A stretch of DNA of 64,000 nt from contig NZ_WSRO01000002.1 of NCBI RefSeq assembly GCF_009769735.1, positions 2,926,001 through 2,990,000 on the forward strand, in the 5' to 3' direction. Shown one piece after another: positions 9,251 through 17,707 of the stretch (positions are counted from its first letter, which is position 1; the number at the start of each line of letters is the position of its first letter). The stretch is from Streptomyces sp. BA2. GTDB lineage: Bacteria > Actinomycetota > Actinomycetes > Streptomycetales > Streptomycetaceae. A program made the translations under genes and the position numbers. Below the pieces are notes generated by a model. It searched no databases and was not told the origin of the DNA. It saw only the letters and a list, made by a program, of their open reading frames with translations.

Positions 9251-10036
9251 TCAGAAGTGGGTGCCGCCGTCGACCCGGACCTCGGTGCCGGTGATGAACT
9301 TGCCGTCCTCCGAGCCGAGCAGGGCGACGACCGAGGCCACGGATTCCGGTCCCGCGAAGCCCTGGCCGATGGCCGGGGCCAGCTTCATGAACAGGCTCAT
9401 GTCGGCGTCCTCGGGCAGCCCGGGGCCCACGCTCTGCTTGCTGGCGCCGCTGCCGTCGGTCATGCCGCTGGATATGGAGCCGGGCTGAACGGAGTTGAAG
9501 CGGATTCCCTGCTTGCCGTACTCACTGGCCAGCGCGTGCGTCATGGACTGGACGCCGCCCTTGCTCGCCGCGTACGCCGCCATGTACGGGTGGGCGAACA
9601 TCGCTGATGTGGAGCTGAAGTTGATGACGGCCGCGTCCTCGCCGTCGAGCAGCGCCGGGATCGCTTCGCGGGTCACCAGGAACGTGCCCACCAGGTTGAT
9701 CTGGATGACGCGGTTGAAGGAATCCAGGCTGGTCTTGTGCGTGTGCGAGGAGCGGAGCACGCCCGCCGCGTTCACCAGCACGTCAAGGCCGCCGAGTGCG
9801 GTGACGGCGGCGGCGACGCCCTCGCGCACCGAAGTCTCGTCCGCGATGTCCACCACGAGGGTGGTGAGGCGGTCGGCCGCGGCGCCCGCCTTCTCGGAGG
9901 TGTCCGTCAGGCCCGCCTCGCTGACGTCGGCGGCCACGACGCTGCCGCCCTCGTCGAGGATCCGCAGGACGGTGGCCTGCCCGATGCCCGAGCCACCGCC
10001 GGTGACGAGTGCGCGACGGCCTGCGTAGCGGTTCAT
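9251..10036 (-). CDS. SDR-family oxidoreductase
   Basis: A 261-residue classical SDR of typical length. It has the coenzyme motif GGGSGIGQA, the structural motif NAAG, the catalytic Ser-Tyr-Lys (SSTSAMFAHPYMAAYAASKG, Tyr and Lys spaced by three residues) and the C-terminal ITGTEVRVDGG found in many such dehydrogenases. The ATG at 10036 follows GGAGG at about 7 nt. It is first in a two-gene operon with the repeated-N-terminus SDR and divergent from the TetR gene, which suggests a small inducible catabolic or detoxification unit. Confidence 0.9.
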   Translation of the reverse strand: MNRYAGRRALVTGGGSGIGQATVLRILDEGGSVVAADVSEAGLTDTSEKAGAAADRLTTLVVDIADETSVREGVAAAVTALGGLDVLVNAAGVLRSSHTHKTSLDSFNRVIQINLVGTFLVTREAIPALLDGEDAAVINFSSTSAMFAHPYMAAYAASKGGVQSMTHALASEYGKQGIRFNSVQPGSISSGMTDGSGASKQSVGPGLPEDADMSLFMKLAPAIGQGFAGPESVASVVALLGSEDGKFITGTEVRVDGGTHF

Positions 10037-10118
10037 GAAATGCCTCCGATCAACTCCGGGCTCCCGGATCCGTCCATGGACCCGGCCTTTCCCGATCTGA
10101 TTTCAATGTACGCCCCTC

Positions 10119-10133
10119 TGGCACGTTTTGCCA
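10119..10133. promoter_or_regulatory. Candidate TetR operator between SDR operon and TetR gene
   Basis: A perfect inverted repeat, TGGCA-CGTTT-TGCCA, lies in the 145-bp divergent region, 83 bp before the SDR start and 49 bp before the TetR start. Size, symmetry and place suit a TetR-family dimer site that controls both directions. No binding data are available from sequence alone. Confidence 0.5.
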
Positions 10134-10181
10134 TGCCGACAATTCATGTATCAGGGTGAGAATCGCGCGTAGGCTGCGAGG

Positions 10182-10868
10182 GTGAGCACACACCCGTCGC
10201 AGCCATCGATGCCCTCGCAGTCACCGCAGTCACCGCACCCGTCGCTGACCGAGCGCCGCAAAGCGGCCACGCAGCTCGACATCGCCCGCGCCGCGGCCGA
10301 GCTCTTCGCCGAGCGCGGCCCGGACGGCACCACGGCCGAGGAGATCGCGGGCCGGGCCGGAGTGGCGCTGCGCACCTTCTACCGGTACTTCCGCAACAAG
10401 CAGGACGCGGTCGCCCCGCTGCTCGCGGGAGGCGCCGCCGAGTGGCGGGCCCACCTGGCGGATCTCGACCCGGCCGCCGGGATGCCCACTGCCCTGGAGC
10501 GGTCCATCGCAGACGCGCTGACCGCGGCGGACGACCGCGCGGCCGAGTCCTTGGAGTGGACCCGCGGCCTGCTGCGCGCCGCGCAGGGCGACCCGGCGCT
10601 GCGCGCCGTCTGGTACCGCGTGAACCAGGAGTCCGAGGAGCAGCTCGTGCCCGTGCTCGCCCGCCTGGCCGGGGACGACGCCGACGAACTGGACGTACGC
10701 CTCGCGGCCGCGGCCGCCACGGACGCCATCCGCCTGGCCCTGGAGTCCTGGGCCGCCACGGACGCGCCCACCGAGGGGCCCGGCTCCCCCGCCGTCCTCG
10801 CGGTGCGCTGCCTGCGCGAACTGACGGGTGGGCTGCGGCTCCTGGCCGCCAGGCAGGGCGATGCCTGA
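10182..10868 (+). CDS. TetR-family transcriptional regulator
   Basis: A 228-residue protein. A Ser/Pro/Gln-rich tail (residues 1-22) precedes a TetR HTH (about 25-70) that contains GTTAEEIAGRAGVALRTFYR and the linker residues FRNK. The remaining helical domain binds an unknown ligand. It starts with GTG at 10182 and is divergent from the SDR pair. TetR proteins usually repress the divergent operon, so it probably controls the two SDR genes and itself. Confidence 0.9.
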   Translation: MSTHPSQPSMPSQSPQSPHPSLTERRKAATQLDIARAAAELFAERGPDGTTAEEIAGRAGVALRTFYRYFRNKQDAVAPLLAGGAAEWRAHLADLDPAAGMPTALERSIADALTAADDRAAESLEWTRGLLRAAQGDPALRAVWYRVNQESEEQLVPVLARLAGDDADELDVRLAAAAATDAIRLALESWAATDAPTEGPGSPAVLAVRCLRELTGGLRLLAARQGDA

Positions 10869-10895
10869 GGCCGGGCGCCCCGAGCGGCGCCCGGG

Positions 10896-12029
10896 CTACG
10901 GCTCCGGATCCAGCGGCGCGTCCGGCCCCAGCTCCAGCGAGAACGCCAGCAGGGCCACGTCGTCCCCGACCCCGCCGGAGAACCGCACCAGGTCCCTCCA
11001 GACCGCGGACGTCAGCGCCGCCGGATCGTCGCGCAGGTCGGCGCTGAGCACCGCAAGACGCTCGGCCAGCGGGTAGAAGGCGCCGGACCCGTCCCGCGCC
11101 TCGGTCACCCCGTCGGTCACCACGAGCAGCCGGTCGCCGGGCTTCAGGCCCACGGTCACCTCTTCGGGCGGTGCGACACCCGCGATTCCCAGGCCGAGCG
11201 GAGCCCCCGGTGCCACGGCGAGCTCCTCGACGGCCCCGCCGCGCAGCAGCAGCGGGGGCGGATGGCCGCAGGAGACGATCCGCAGCTCTGGGGCGTCGAC
11301 CCGGAATTCGAGGAGCACGGCGGTGGCGAAGAGTTCGGCGTGTTCGGCCTCTTCGGAGTCGACCACCAGGCGCCGGTCGAGCCGGGCGGCGACCCCCTCC
11401 AGGTCGGGCTTGTCGAGCACCGCCTCCCGGAAGGCGCCGAGCAGCGCGGCGACCGTGCCGACGGCAGCCAGGCCGTGCCCTTGCACGTCGCCGACCAGCG
11501 CCCGTACGCCACTGGGGACCTTGCGCACGTCGAAGAGATCACCGCCGACCAGCGTTCCGCCCTGTGCCGCGCGGTAGAGGCCCGCGCAGCGCACCGGGCC
11601 CACGCGCTCCGGCAGTGGCGGCAGGACGGCGAACTGGGCGGCCTCCGCGACGGTGCGGACGGTGACGAGCTGGGCGTCGCGCCGGCTGCGTACCCAGGCG
11701 AACATGATGCTCAGGAGCGCCACGAAGGCGACCGTCAGCACATCGCTGTCCCCGGGGCGGCCGAGCCCGAAGCCGGGCACATAGAGCAACAGCACCACGG
11801 TGCCGCCGAAGAGCGCCGTGATCGAGGCGCCGTACGACAGGGCGGCCAGCGGTGGCACGGCGGCGAGCAGGAAGCTGAGGTCGACCGCCTCCGGAGTGGC
11901 CAGTTGGATGACGCAGATGACGACCAGGAGCACGGGCGGAGGCCAGCGCACCCAGGGGGGTGGCGGCGCGCCGCGCAGCCAGCCGGGTTCCTCCCTGTCA
12001 CGCCGGCTGGCAGCAGCGACCCTGAACAT
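10896..12029 (-). CDS. Membrane PP2C-type (SpoIIE/RsbU) serine phosphatase
   Basis: A 377-residue protein. The N-terminal part (about 25-125) has several hydrophobic segments (for example VLLVVICVIQLATPEAV and TALFGGTVVLLLYV), so it is probably anchored by three to four helices. The C-terminal half is a SpoIIE phosphatase with metal-binding acids visible in GGDLFDV, VGDVQGHG, TDGVTEA and GVGDDVALL. Such enzymes dephosphorylate anti-anti-sigma factors. The ATG at 12029 follows GGAAGGAG. The gene converges with TetR and no partner kinase or antagonist is nearby. Confidence 0.88.
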   Translation of the reverse strand: MFRVAAASRRDREEPGWLRGAPPPPWVRWPPPVLLVVICVIQLATPEAVDLSFLLAAVPPLAALSYGASITALFGGTVVLLLYVPGFGLGRPGDSDVLTVAFVALLSIMFAWVRSRRDAQLVTVRTVAEAAQFAVLPPLPERVGPVRCAGLYRAAQGGTLVGGDLFDVRKVPSGVRALVGDVQGHGLAAVGTVAALLGAFREAVLDKPDLEGVAARLDRRLVVDSEEAEHAELFATAVLLEFRVDAPELRIVSCGHPPPLLLRGGAVEELAVAPGAPLGLGIAGVAPPEEVTVGLKPGDRLLVVTDGVTEARDGSGAFYPLAERLAVLSADLRDDPAALTSAVWRDLVRFSGGVGDDVALLAFSLELGPDAPLDPEP

Positions 12030-12146
12030 CGGTTCGCTCCTTCCGGTCGGCCTCCCCACGCTCCTACGCGCGCGTGCCCGCCGCACGCCGGGCCGGTCCG
12101 TCGGGTGGCGAACCCCGGGCGGGGGTGATGTGAGGCCCCCGGAGTG

Positions 12147-12644
12147 TCAGAGCACGCGCCCCATCAGCACGTCGTCCACGTACGACCCGTCGAGGAAGAA
12201 CTCGCCCGGCAGCACCCCCTCGACCACGAAGCCCTCGGACGCGTAGAGCGTCCGGGCCGGAGTGTTGTGGCCGAGCACCCGCAGCGTGATGCGCCGCGCG
12301 CCCTGGCGGCGGGCCTCCTCCACCGCGGCCCTGACGAGACCCCGGCCCACTCCCCTGCCGCGCACCTCGTCGGCGACGGCGAAGCCCAGGATCTGGCGCA
12401 CGTGGGCGTTGGCGAGCAGGGAGGTGGGATAACCGAGCCGTATGTAGCCGACGACCACGCCGCGCAGCTCGGCGACCAAGTGGTCGTGAGGCCCGAAGCG
12501 TTCACTGAAGAACGGCGGGTACGGAGGCTGCGGAGCCGGTTGCACCGCGTGCAGGGTGGACCAGGTGGCGCGGTCGATGCGGCCGAGGGCTTCTTCGTCG
12601 TCCGGCAGGGCGGTACGTATGTGCGTGTCCGGCATGGGCGTCAC
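12147..12644 (-). CDS. GNAT-family N-acetyltransferase
   Basis: A 165-residue acetyltransferase. The acetyl-CoA binding motif (R/Q-x-x-G-x-G/A) is visible as VRGRGVGRGLV (about 105-115), followed by the family helix with AARRQGARRITLRVLGHNTPARTLYASEGF (quoted in part: NTPARTLYASEGF). It transfers an acetyl group from acetyl-CoA to an unknown amine. Two Met codons (residues 1 and 4) are possible starts. The gene is single and divergent from the TIGR01777 gene. Confidence 0.85.
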   Translation of the reverse strand: MTPMPDTHIRTALPDDEEALGRIDRATWSTLHAVQPAPQPPYPPFFSERFGPHDHLVAELRGVVVGYIRLGYPTSLLANAHVRQILGFAVADEVRGRGVGRGLVRAAVEEARRQGARRITLRVLGHNTPARTLYASEGFVVEGVLPGEFFLDGSYVDDVLMGRVL

Positions 12645-12697
12645 TGTACGACGGCCGCCTGACGCCTCTCGCCGCCTTTCCGGGGCAGGATGGCTTC

Positions 12698-13633
12698 ATG
12701 GAGCCCACCGAGTCCGAGCAGCCCGCCCCCTCGTCACGGCTGTCGCGTATCGCAGTGGCCGGTGCGTCCGGCCTCATCGGAACAGCGCTGACACGCGCCC
12801 TCACCGACGACGGTCGCGAGGTGGTGCGGCTGGTGCGTCGGGCACCTCGTACGAAGTACGAGGTGCGATGGGATCCCAAAGGGGGGTACGTCGACACGGC
12901 GGGGCTCGCGGGCTGCGACGCGCTGGTCAACCTGGCGGGAGCCGGGATCGGCGACCGCCGCTGGACGGCCGCCTACAAGCAGGAGATCCGCGACAGCAGG
13001 GTGCTCGGCACCGCGACGCTCGCCGAGGCGGCGGCCTCGCTGGACGAGCCGCCCCGGGTGTTCCTGTGCGCGAGTGCGATCGGCTACTACGGAGACACCG
13101 GTCAGCGCGCGGTGGACGAAAGCGCGCCCTCCGGAGAGGGCTTCCTGCCGTCCCTGTGCGTGGAGTGGGAGGGCGCGGCCGCCGCGGCGCACGCGGCGGG
13201 CATCCGCACGGTCTTCTCGCGCAACGGCCTCGTGGTGGCGCGCGAAGGCGGGGCCTGGCAGCGGATGTTCCCGCTCTTCAAGGCGGGGCTCGGCGGGCGC
13301 CTCGGCGATGGCCGGCAGTACTGGAGCTACATCTCGCTGCACGACGCTGTGGCCGCGCTGCGGCACCTGCTCGACACGGAGTCGCTTGCGGGCCCGGTCA
13401 ATCTGACGGCGCCCGACCCCCTGACCAACCGCGAGATCACGGCCGCGATGGGCCGGGTGCTGCACCGTCCCACGCTCTTCACGGCGCCCAAGCCCGCGCT
13501 GCGCGTCGTGCTCGGAGAGATGGCAGGTGACGTGCTCGGCAGCCAGCGGGTCCTGCCGACCCGGCTCCTGGAGTCGGGCTTCTCGTTCGCGTTCCCGGGC
13601 ATCGAGGAGACGATCCGCGCGGCGTTGCGGTAG
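12698..13633 (+). CDS. TIGR01777-family (YfcH/SulA-like) NAD-dependent epimerase
   Basis: A 311-residue extended SDR-like protein. It has the Rossmann motif GASGLIGTAL near residue 20 and the family-typical segments ALVNLAGAGIGDRRW, SAIGYYGDTG and the C-terminal GSQRVLPTRLLESGF. Members are widely conserved, with no settled reaction. The start ATG at 12698 follows GGGGCAGG. The gene is transcribed alone. Confidence 0.88.
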   Translation: MEPTESEQPAPSSRLSRIAVAGASGLIGTALTRALTDDGREVVRLVRRAPRTKYEVRWDPKGGYVDTAGLAGCDALVNLAGAGIGDRRWTAAYKQEIRDSRVLGTATLAEAAASLDEPPRVFLCASAIGYYGDTGQRAVDESAPSGEGFLPSLCVEWEGAAAAAHAAGIRTVFSRNGLVVAREGGAWQRMFPLFKAGLGGRLGDGRQYWSYISLHDAVAALRHLLDTESLAGPVNLTAPDPLTNREITAAMGRVLHRPTLFTAPKPALRVVLGEMAGDVLGSQRVLPTRLLESGFSFAFPGIEETIRAALR

Positions 13634-13850
13634 TAGGTCTGCGGCAGACGGCACTCCGGTGGGGGCGGCACGCCTCGGGATCGTGTTCTTCGCTTCTGCG
13701 ATCGCGTGCGACCGGCGTGCGACCGTGCTCGGTCGATGCGCGACTGCCCCTGACCGTTCGTGCTCCTACCCTCATGCGGAACTCGGTGATTCCGGAGCCC
13801 TGTTGAGGGCATGACGTCCCCAGCAGCCGCGCAACCTCGGGGAGGGGCAC

Positions 13851-15191
13851 GTGCTAGAGCCTGCGCACCATGCGGATGTCGTCATCGTGGGAGCCGGGGT
13901 CGCGGGACTGTCGGCCGCCCACCAGCTGACCAGGGCCGGTGTAACGACCGTCGTCCTGGAAGCCGCCCCTTACGTCGGCGGGCGCATGTCGACGGAGAAG
14001 GTCGACGGGTTCCGGCTCGACAGGATCGGGCAGCTGCTCACCACGTCGTACCCCGAGTTGCGCCACACACCCGGCCTCGACGCACTCGTACTGCGGCCCT
14101 TCGTACCCGGCGTCCTGGTACACAGCGACGGCCGGCACCACCGAGCCGTCGAGCCCACGAGCGCCCGGCGCGCAAGGGGCGCACTCACCGCCGCGCGCGC
14201 CCTCGCAAGCGCCCCCAGGGGTTCACGAACGGCACGGACCGCGCCCCGCACCGCCCCCATCGGCGGCGCACTCGACCAGGCCCGCCTCGGCACGGCACTC
14301 GCCAGGCTCGCGGCGACGGACCCGAAGCGCCTCCTCTCGCGCCCCGAACTCCCCGCGTCGGAAGCCCTCTTCGCCCGCGGCCTGCCCGCACGCACCGTCA
14401 CCGGCTTCCTGCGCCCGCTGCTCTCGGCGCTCCTGTGCGACCCGGACCTGACGACATCGAGCCGGTGCGCCGACCTCGCCCTGCACTCCTTCGCGCGCGG
14501 CCGCCTGTGCCTGCCCGAGGGCGGCGCCGAAGTACTGCCCGAGCTCCTGTCGGCCGCGCTGCCCCCGGGGACGGTCCGCACCGGCGTACGCGTCACCGCC
14601 GTATCCACGACCTCCGTCACGACCGCTGAACACGGCGAAATGAGCTGCCGCGCCGCCCTGTTGGCCACCGACGCACGCGCCGCCGCCGAACTGCTGCCCG
14701 GCTTGCGCGTGCCGTCCTTCCACCAGGTGACGGTGCTGCACCACGCGGCGCCCGAGGCGCCGCTCGCCGAGCCCGCGCTGCTGCTCGACGCCGACCGTTC
14801 GGGCCCGGTCGCGCACACGGCCGTGATCAGCCGCGTCGACCCGTCGCGCGCGCCCGCGGGCCGGGCGCTCGTCTCGTCGACGGTCCTCGGGCCGCCGCCT
14901 GACGAGCGGGCCGTCCTCGCCCATCTCGCCGATCTGTACGGCACATCGACCGCCCGCTGGGAATCCCTCGCCGTCCACCACACCCGCCAGGCGGTGCCCG
15001 CGATGCCGCCGCCGCACGATCTGCGCCGCCCGGTGCGGCTGCTCTCGGGGCTCTACGTGTGCGGGGACCACCGGGACACCAGCACGGTGCAGGGCGCCCT
15101 GCACTCGGGCCGCCGCGCGGCGCGGGCCGCACTCGCGGACTTCGGCGTGGACCCCGCGTACGGGACGGGGCAGCTGCCGGTGGCGGCCTGA
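13851..15191 (+). CDS. FAD-dependent oxidoreductase (amine oxidase / protoporphyrinogen oxidase-like)
   Basis: A 446-residue flavoprotein. The N-terminal dinucleotide fold is clear (VVIVGAGVAGLSAAHQL, followed by the acidic strand end VVLEA and the GGRM motif). The C terminus has the second FAD contact, GLYVCGDHRDTSTVQGAL. GTG at 13851 follows GGGGAGGGG. The family includes amine oxidases, carotenoid desaturases and protoporphyrinogen oxidases; the sequence does not settle which reaction applies. A strong terminator follows. Confidence 0.85.
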   Translation: MLEPAHHADVVIVGAGVAGLSAAHQLTRAGVTTVVLEAAPYVGGRMSTEKVDGFRLDRIGQLLTTSYPELRHTPGLDALVLRPFVPGVLVHSDGRHHRAVEPTSARRARGALTAARALASAPRGSRTARTAPRTAPIGGALDQARLGTALARLAATDPKRLLSRPELPASEALFARGLPARTVTGFLRPLLSALLCDPDLTTSSRCADLALHSFARGRLCLPEGGAEVLPELLSAALPPGTVRTGVRVTAVSTTSVTTAEHGEMSCRAALLATDARAAAELLPGLRVPSFHQVTVLHHAAPEAPLAEPALLLDADRSGPVAHTAVISRVDPSRAPAGRALVSSTVLGPPPDERAVLAHLADLYGTSTARWESLAVHHTRQAVPAMPPPHDLRRPVRLLSGLYVCGDHRDTSTVQGALHSGRRAARAALADFGVDPAYGTGQLPVAA

Positions 15192-15255
15192 ATCCCTACC
15201 GGCACCGATCGCCCACCCCGGGGCCGATCCATCCGACCTATCAGCCACACCCCCT

Positions 15256-15287
15256 GGAAGCCCTCGCGCCCCCACGCGAGGGCTTCC
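15256..15287. terminator. Strong terminator after the FAD oxidoreductase gene
   Basis: A 13-bp perfect stem (GGAAGCCCTCGCG / CGCGAGGGCTTCC) with a 6-nt loop is followed by a pyrimidine-rich tract. Confidence 0.8.
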
Positions 15288-15409
15288 CCCTTCCCGCGCC
15301 CCCTCTTCGTACGACCCACCGAACCTCACACGCCCCCGCAACTCCCCTTGCCACACAGGTACCCCACGGCTACGGTCCCCACCGGATCGCCAAGTCGCGG
15401 GAGGCTCAC

Positions 15410-17596
15410 GTGCGTCGCACCATCCCGGTGATATCGCTCATCCTCGGCCTATTCATGGGAGGTCTATCGTTGCCGACCGCCGCAGCAAGCACAGAAGTCG
15501 AAGTCGAAGTACCCTCCGTCGTCCCTCGCCCCACCGACTGGACCGCACTCGACGGCCGCACGAAGCTCACCGAGCGCACCCGCATCCTCATCGACCCGCG
15601 CGCCGGATCCACCACCGCGCTGCCCTCGGGCCGCAGTGAATTCCCGGGCCCCGCACACCAGTCCGTACGCAAGCTCGCCCACCAGCTGCGTACGGAGATC
15701 AAGCAAGTCACCGGCATCACGCCCCGGATCGGCAGCGGCCGTCCCGCCGACGGCGACATCACGCTCGGCCTCACCGCCAAGGGGAACCTCGGCGCCGAGG
15801 GCTACGCCTTCGACAGCGCGGGGCCGATCCGCATCGAAGCCGCGTCCACCCACGGCCTCTACTACGGCACTCGCACGCTCCTCCAGCTCCTGCGCTCCAC
15901 GGCCGACGACCACCGCGCCGTCCCCCGCGCCCGCTCCACCGACCGCCCCGCTCAGGCGATCCGCATGGTCCACCTCGACGCGGGACGCAAGTACTGGAAG
16001 ATCTCCTACCTGGAGAACCTGATCCGCAGGATGGGCGACCAGAAGCTCAACACCCTCTTCCTGCACCTCTCCGAATCCGAGGGCTTCCGCCTGAACAGCC
16101 CGAAGTTCCCGGGCCTCGCCGACCCGGACCACAGCTACAGCCGAGCCGACATCGAGCGTCTGAAGGCCTTCGCGGCCCGCCATCACGTCCAGCTGATGCC
16201 CGGCCTCGAACTCCCCGGCCACGCCACCGTGATCAGCGAGACCTTCGGCATCGGCTTCGGGTCCGGCGCCGGCGCGTGCACGGGCGAGCACACGCACTCG
16301 CACCTCACGCCCGACTGGATCATCGACATGACCAGCGAGAAGGCGGTCGCGAAGTCGAAGGAGATCGTGGACGAGTTCGCGGGCTGGTTCGACGCGCCCC
16401 TGTTCTCGATCGGCGCGGAGGAGGTCCCCGGACAGCTCGCCCGGTGCCCGCGCGTGAAGAACCACCTGGCGAGCGAGCCCGACGTGGCCACGCTCGGCGA
16501 CCTTCTCAACCGCTACATCAACACCCTTGACGACGTGGTCACTTCGCACGGCAAGCGCACGGCCGTATACAACGGCTCCGAGCACCTCGACGCGCCGCAA
16601 CAGAAGGTCCACGCCCCGGTCGTCTTCCTCACCTGGGAAGGCACGGGCGCCGAGCCCGAGATCCCCGGCCACGACGAGATCGCCATCGGCCCGTTCTACG
16701 ACACCCCGAACAACTACCACCACCTGTATCCGGACGAGCCCTGGATGTACGACAGCTGGACGCCGAACACCGACCCCGACATGCTCGGCTCCGGGGTCAC
16801 CAACTGGGCCGACTACAACTTCTGGGCCGACGACGGCTACTTCGAACAGCACATGGCGGCCCCCCGCGCGATCCTCGCCGACCGCGCCTGGAACAAGTCC
16901 GCGACCCCGGATGCCCTCGCAGACTTCAAGGCCCGCACCGCCCGCATCGGCGATCCTCCCGGCACGACGCCCGCGCCGGTGCCGCCCCGCGTGGAGGGGC
17001 GGCCGAGCCACCACTGGACGTTCGACGACGCCTCCTACCCCAGCGGCTGGACGTACGCGGGCAGTCCCGGCAACACGATCTTCGCCGAGGACGTGGCGGG
17101 CGGCCTCCCCGGCACCTCGTACATCATCAACAACCCCACGCCGGTGGAGGGCGTGAGTGGCCAGGCATGGCGCTTCGACTCCGACCGGGACGGCGTGGGC
17201 TTCGGCGGTCTCGACGTCACCGAGCCGTGGACCGTGTCGGTGCAGGTCCGCCCGACGGCCCGAACCGGGGACCAGGTGCTTCTCAGTTCCAAGGCGGGCG
17301 CCCTGAAGCTGATGCAGCACGGCACCGGGAAGGTCGGCTTCACGCGGTACGGCACGGCCGACTTCAGCTTCGACTACACGGTGCCGCTCGACCGCTGGAC
17401 GCGACTGACGTGGGTGACGGCTCCGGGGCACACCACCCTGTACGCCGACGGTCAGTGGGTCGGGTCCGTCGCGGCGTCGATCCCGCTGCCGCTGCGGTCC
17501 ATCGGGACGGAGAAGGCGAGCCTGCGGGGCGACCTCGACGAACTCACCACGTGGGACGAGGCGTTGTCCCCCGAGAAGGTCGCACGGCTGCGCTGA
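15410..17596 (+). CDS. Secreted family 20 beta-N-acetylhexosaminidase with C-terminal LamG-like domain
   Basis: A 728-residue exported enzyme. The GTG at 15410, after GGGAGG, gives a short basic N terminus and a hydrophobic signal segment (IPVISLILGLFMGGLSL). Next come a GH20b-like domain (about 40-170) and the TIM-barrel catalytic domain (about 175-510, beginning RMVHLDAGRKYW). The catalytic pair is normally Asp-Glu; here the matching segment reads SIGAEEVPG, so the Asp seems replaced by Glu. A concanavalin/LamG-like beta domain (about 535-728) follows a Pro-rich linker. The enzyme should remove terminal GlcNAc or GalNAc outside the cell. Confidence 0.87.
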   Translation: MRRTIPVISLILGLFMGGLSLPTAAASTEVEVEVPSVVPRPTDWTALDGRTKLTERTRILIDPRAGSTTALPSGRSEFPGPAHQSVRKLAHQLRTEIKQVTGITPRIGSGRPADGDITLGLTAKGNLGAEGYAFDSAGPIRIEAASTHGLYYGTRTLLQLLRSTADDHRAVPRARSTDRPAQAIRMVHLDAGRKYWKISYLENLIRRMGDQKLNTLFLHLSESEGFRLNSPKFPGLADPDHSYSRADIERLKAFAARHHVQLMPGLELPGHATVISETFGIGFGSGAGACTGEHTHSHLTPDWIIDMTSEKAVAKSKEIVDEFAGWFDAPLFSIGAEEVPGQLARCPRVKNHLASEPDVATLGDLLNRYINTLDDVVTSHGKRTAVYNGSEHLDAPQQKVHAPVVFLTWEGTGAEPEIPGHDEIAIGPFYDTPNNYHHLYPDEPWMYDSWTPNTDPDMLGSGVTNWADYNFWADDGYFEQHMAAPRAILADRAWNKSATPDALADFKARTARIGDPPGTTPAPVPPRVEGRPSHHWTFDDASYPSGWTYAGSPGNTIFAEDVAGGLPGTSYIINNPTPVEGVSGQAWRFDSDRDGVGFGGLDVTEPWTVSVQVRPTARTGDQVLLSSKAGALKLMQHGTGKVGFTRYGTADFSFDYTVPLDRWTRLTWVTAPGHTTLYADGQWVGSVAASIPLPLRSIGTEKASLRGDLDELTTWDEALSPEKVARLR

Positions 17597-17627
17597 GCCC
17601 CGGTCGAGCGCATGTGTAAGGGGTGGG

Positions 17628-17667
17628 TGTGTAAGGGGCGGGGCTGCGCAGCCCCGCCCCTTACACA
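17628..17667. terminator. Perfect 40-bp palindrome between convergent genes
   Basis: The region reads as one uninterrupted inverted repeat centred on CTGCGCAG, with half-site TGTGTAAGGGGCGGGGCTGC. It lies between the GH20 gene and the NsdA-like gene and can form a hairpin on either transcript, so it is a probable bidirectional terminator. Confidence 0.85.
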
Positions 17668-17707
17668 CCGCCTCGGAGGTCAGCCCACCGCCTCGGAGGT
17701 CAGCCCA
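17668..17707. repeat. Two tandem 20-bp copies spanning the stop of the NsdA-like gene
   Basis: CCGCCTCGGAGGTCAGCCCA occurs at 17668-17687 and again at 17688-17707. The stop codon of the minus-strand gene (17700-17702) lies inside the right copy; the left copy is wholly downstream of it. Confidence 0.9.
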
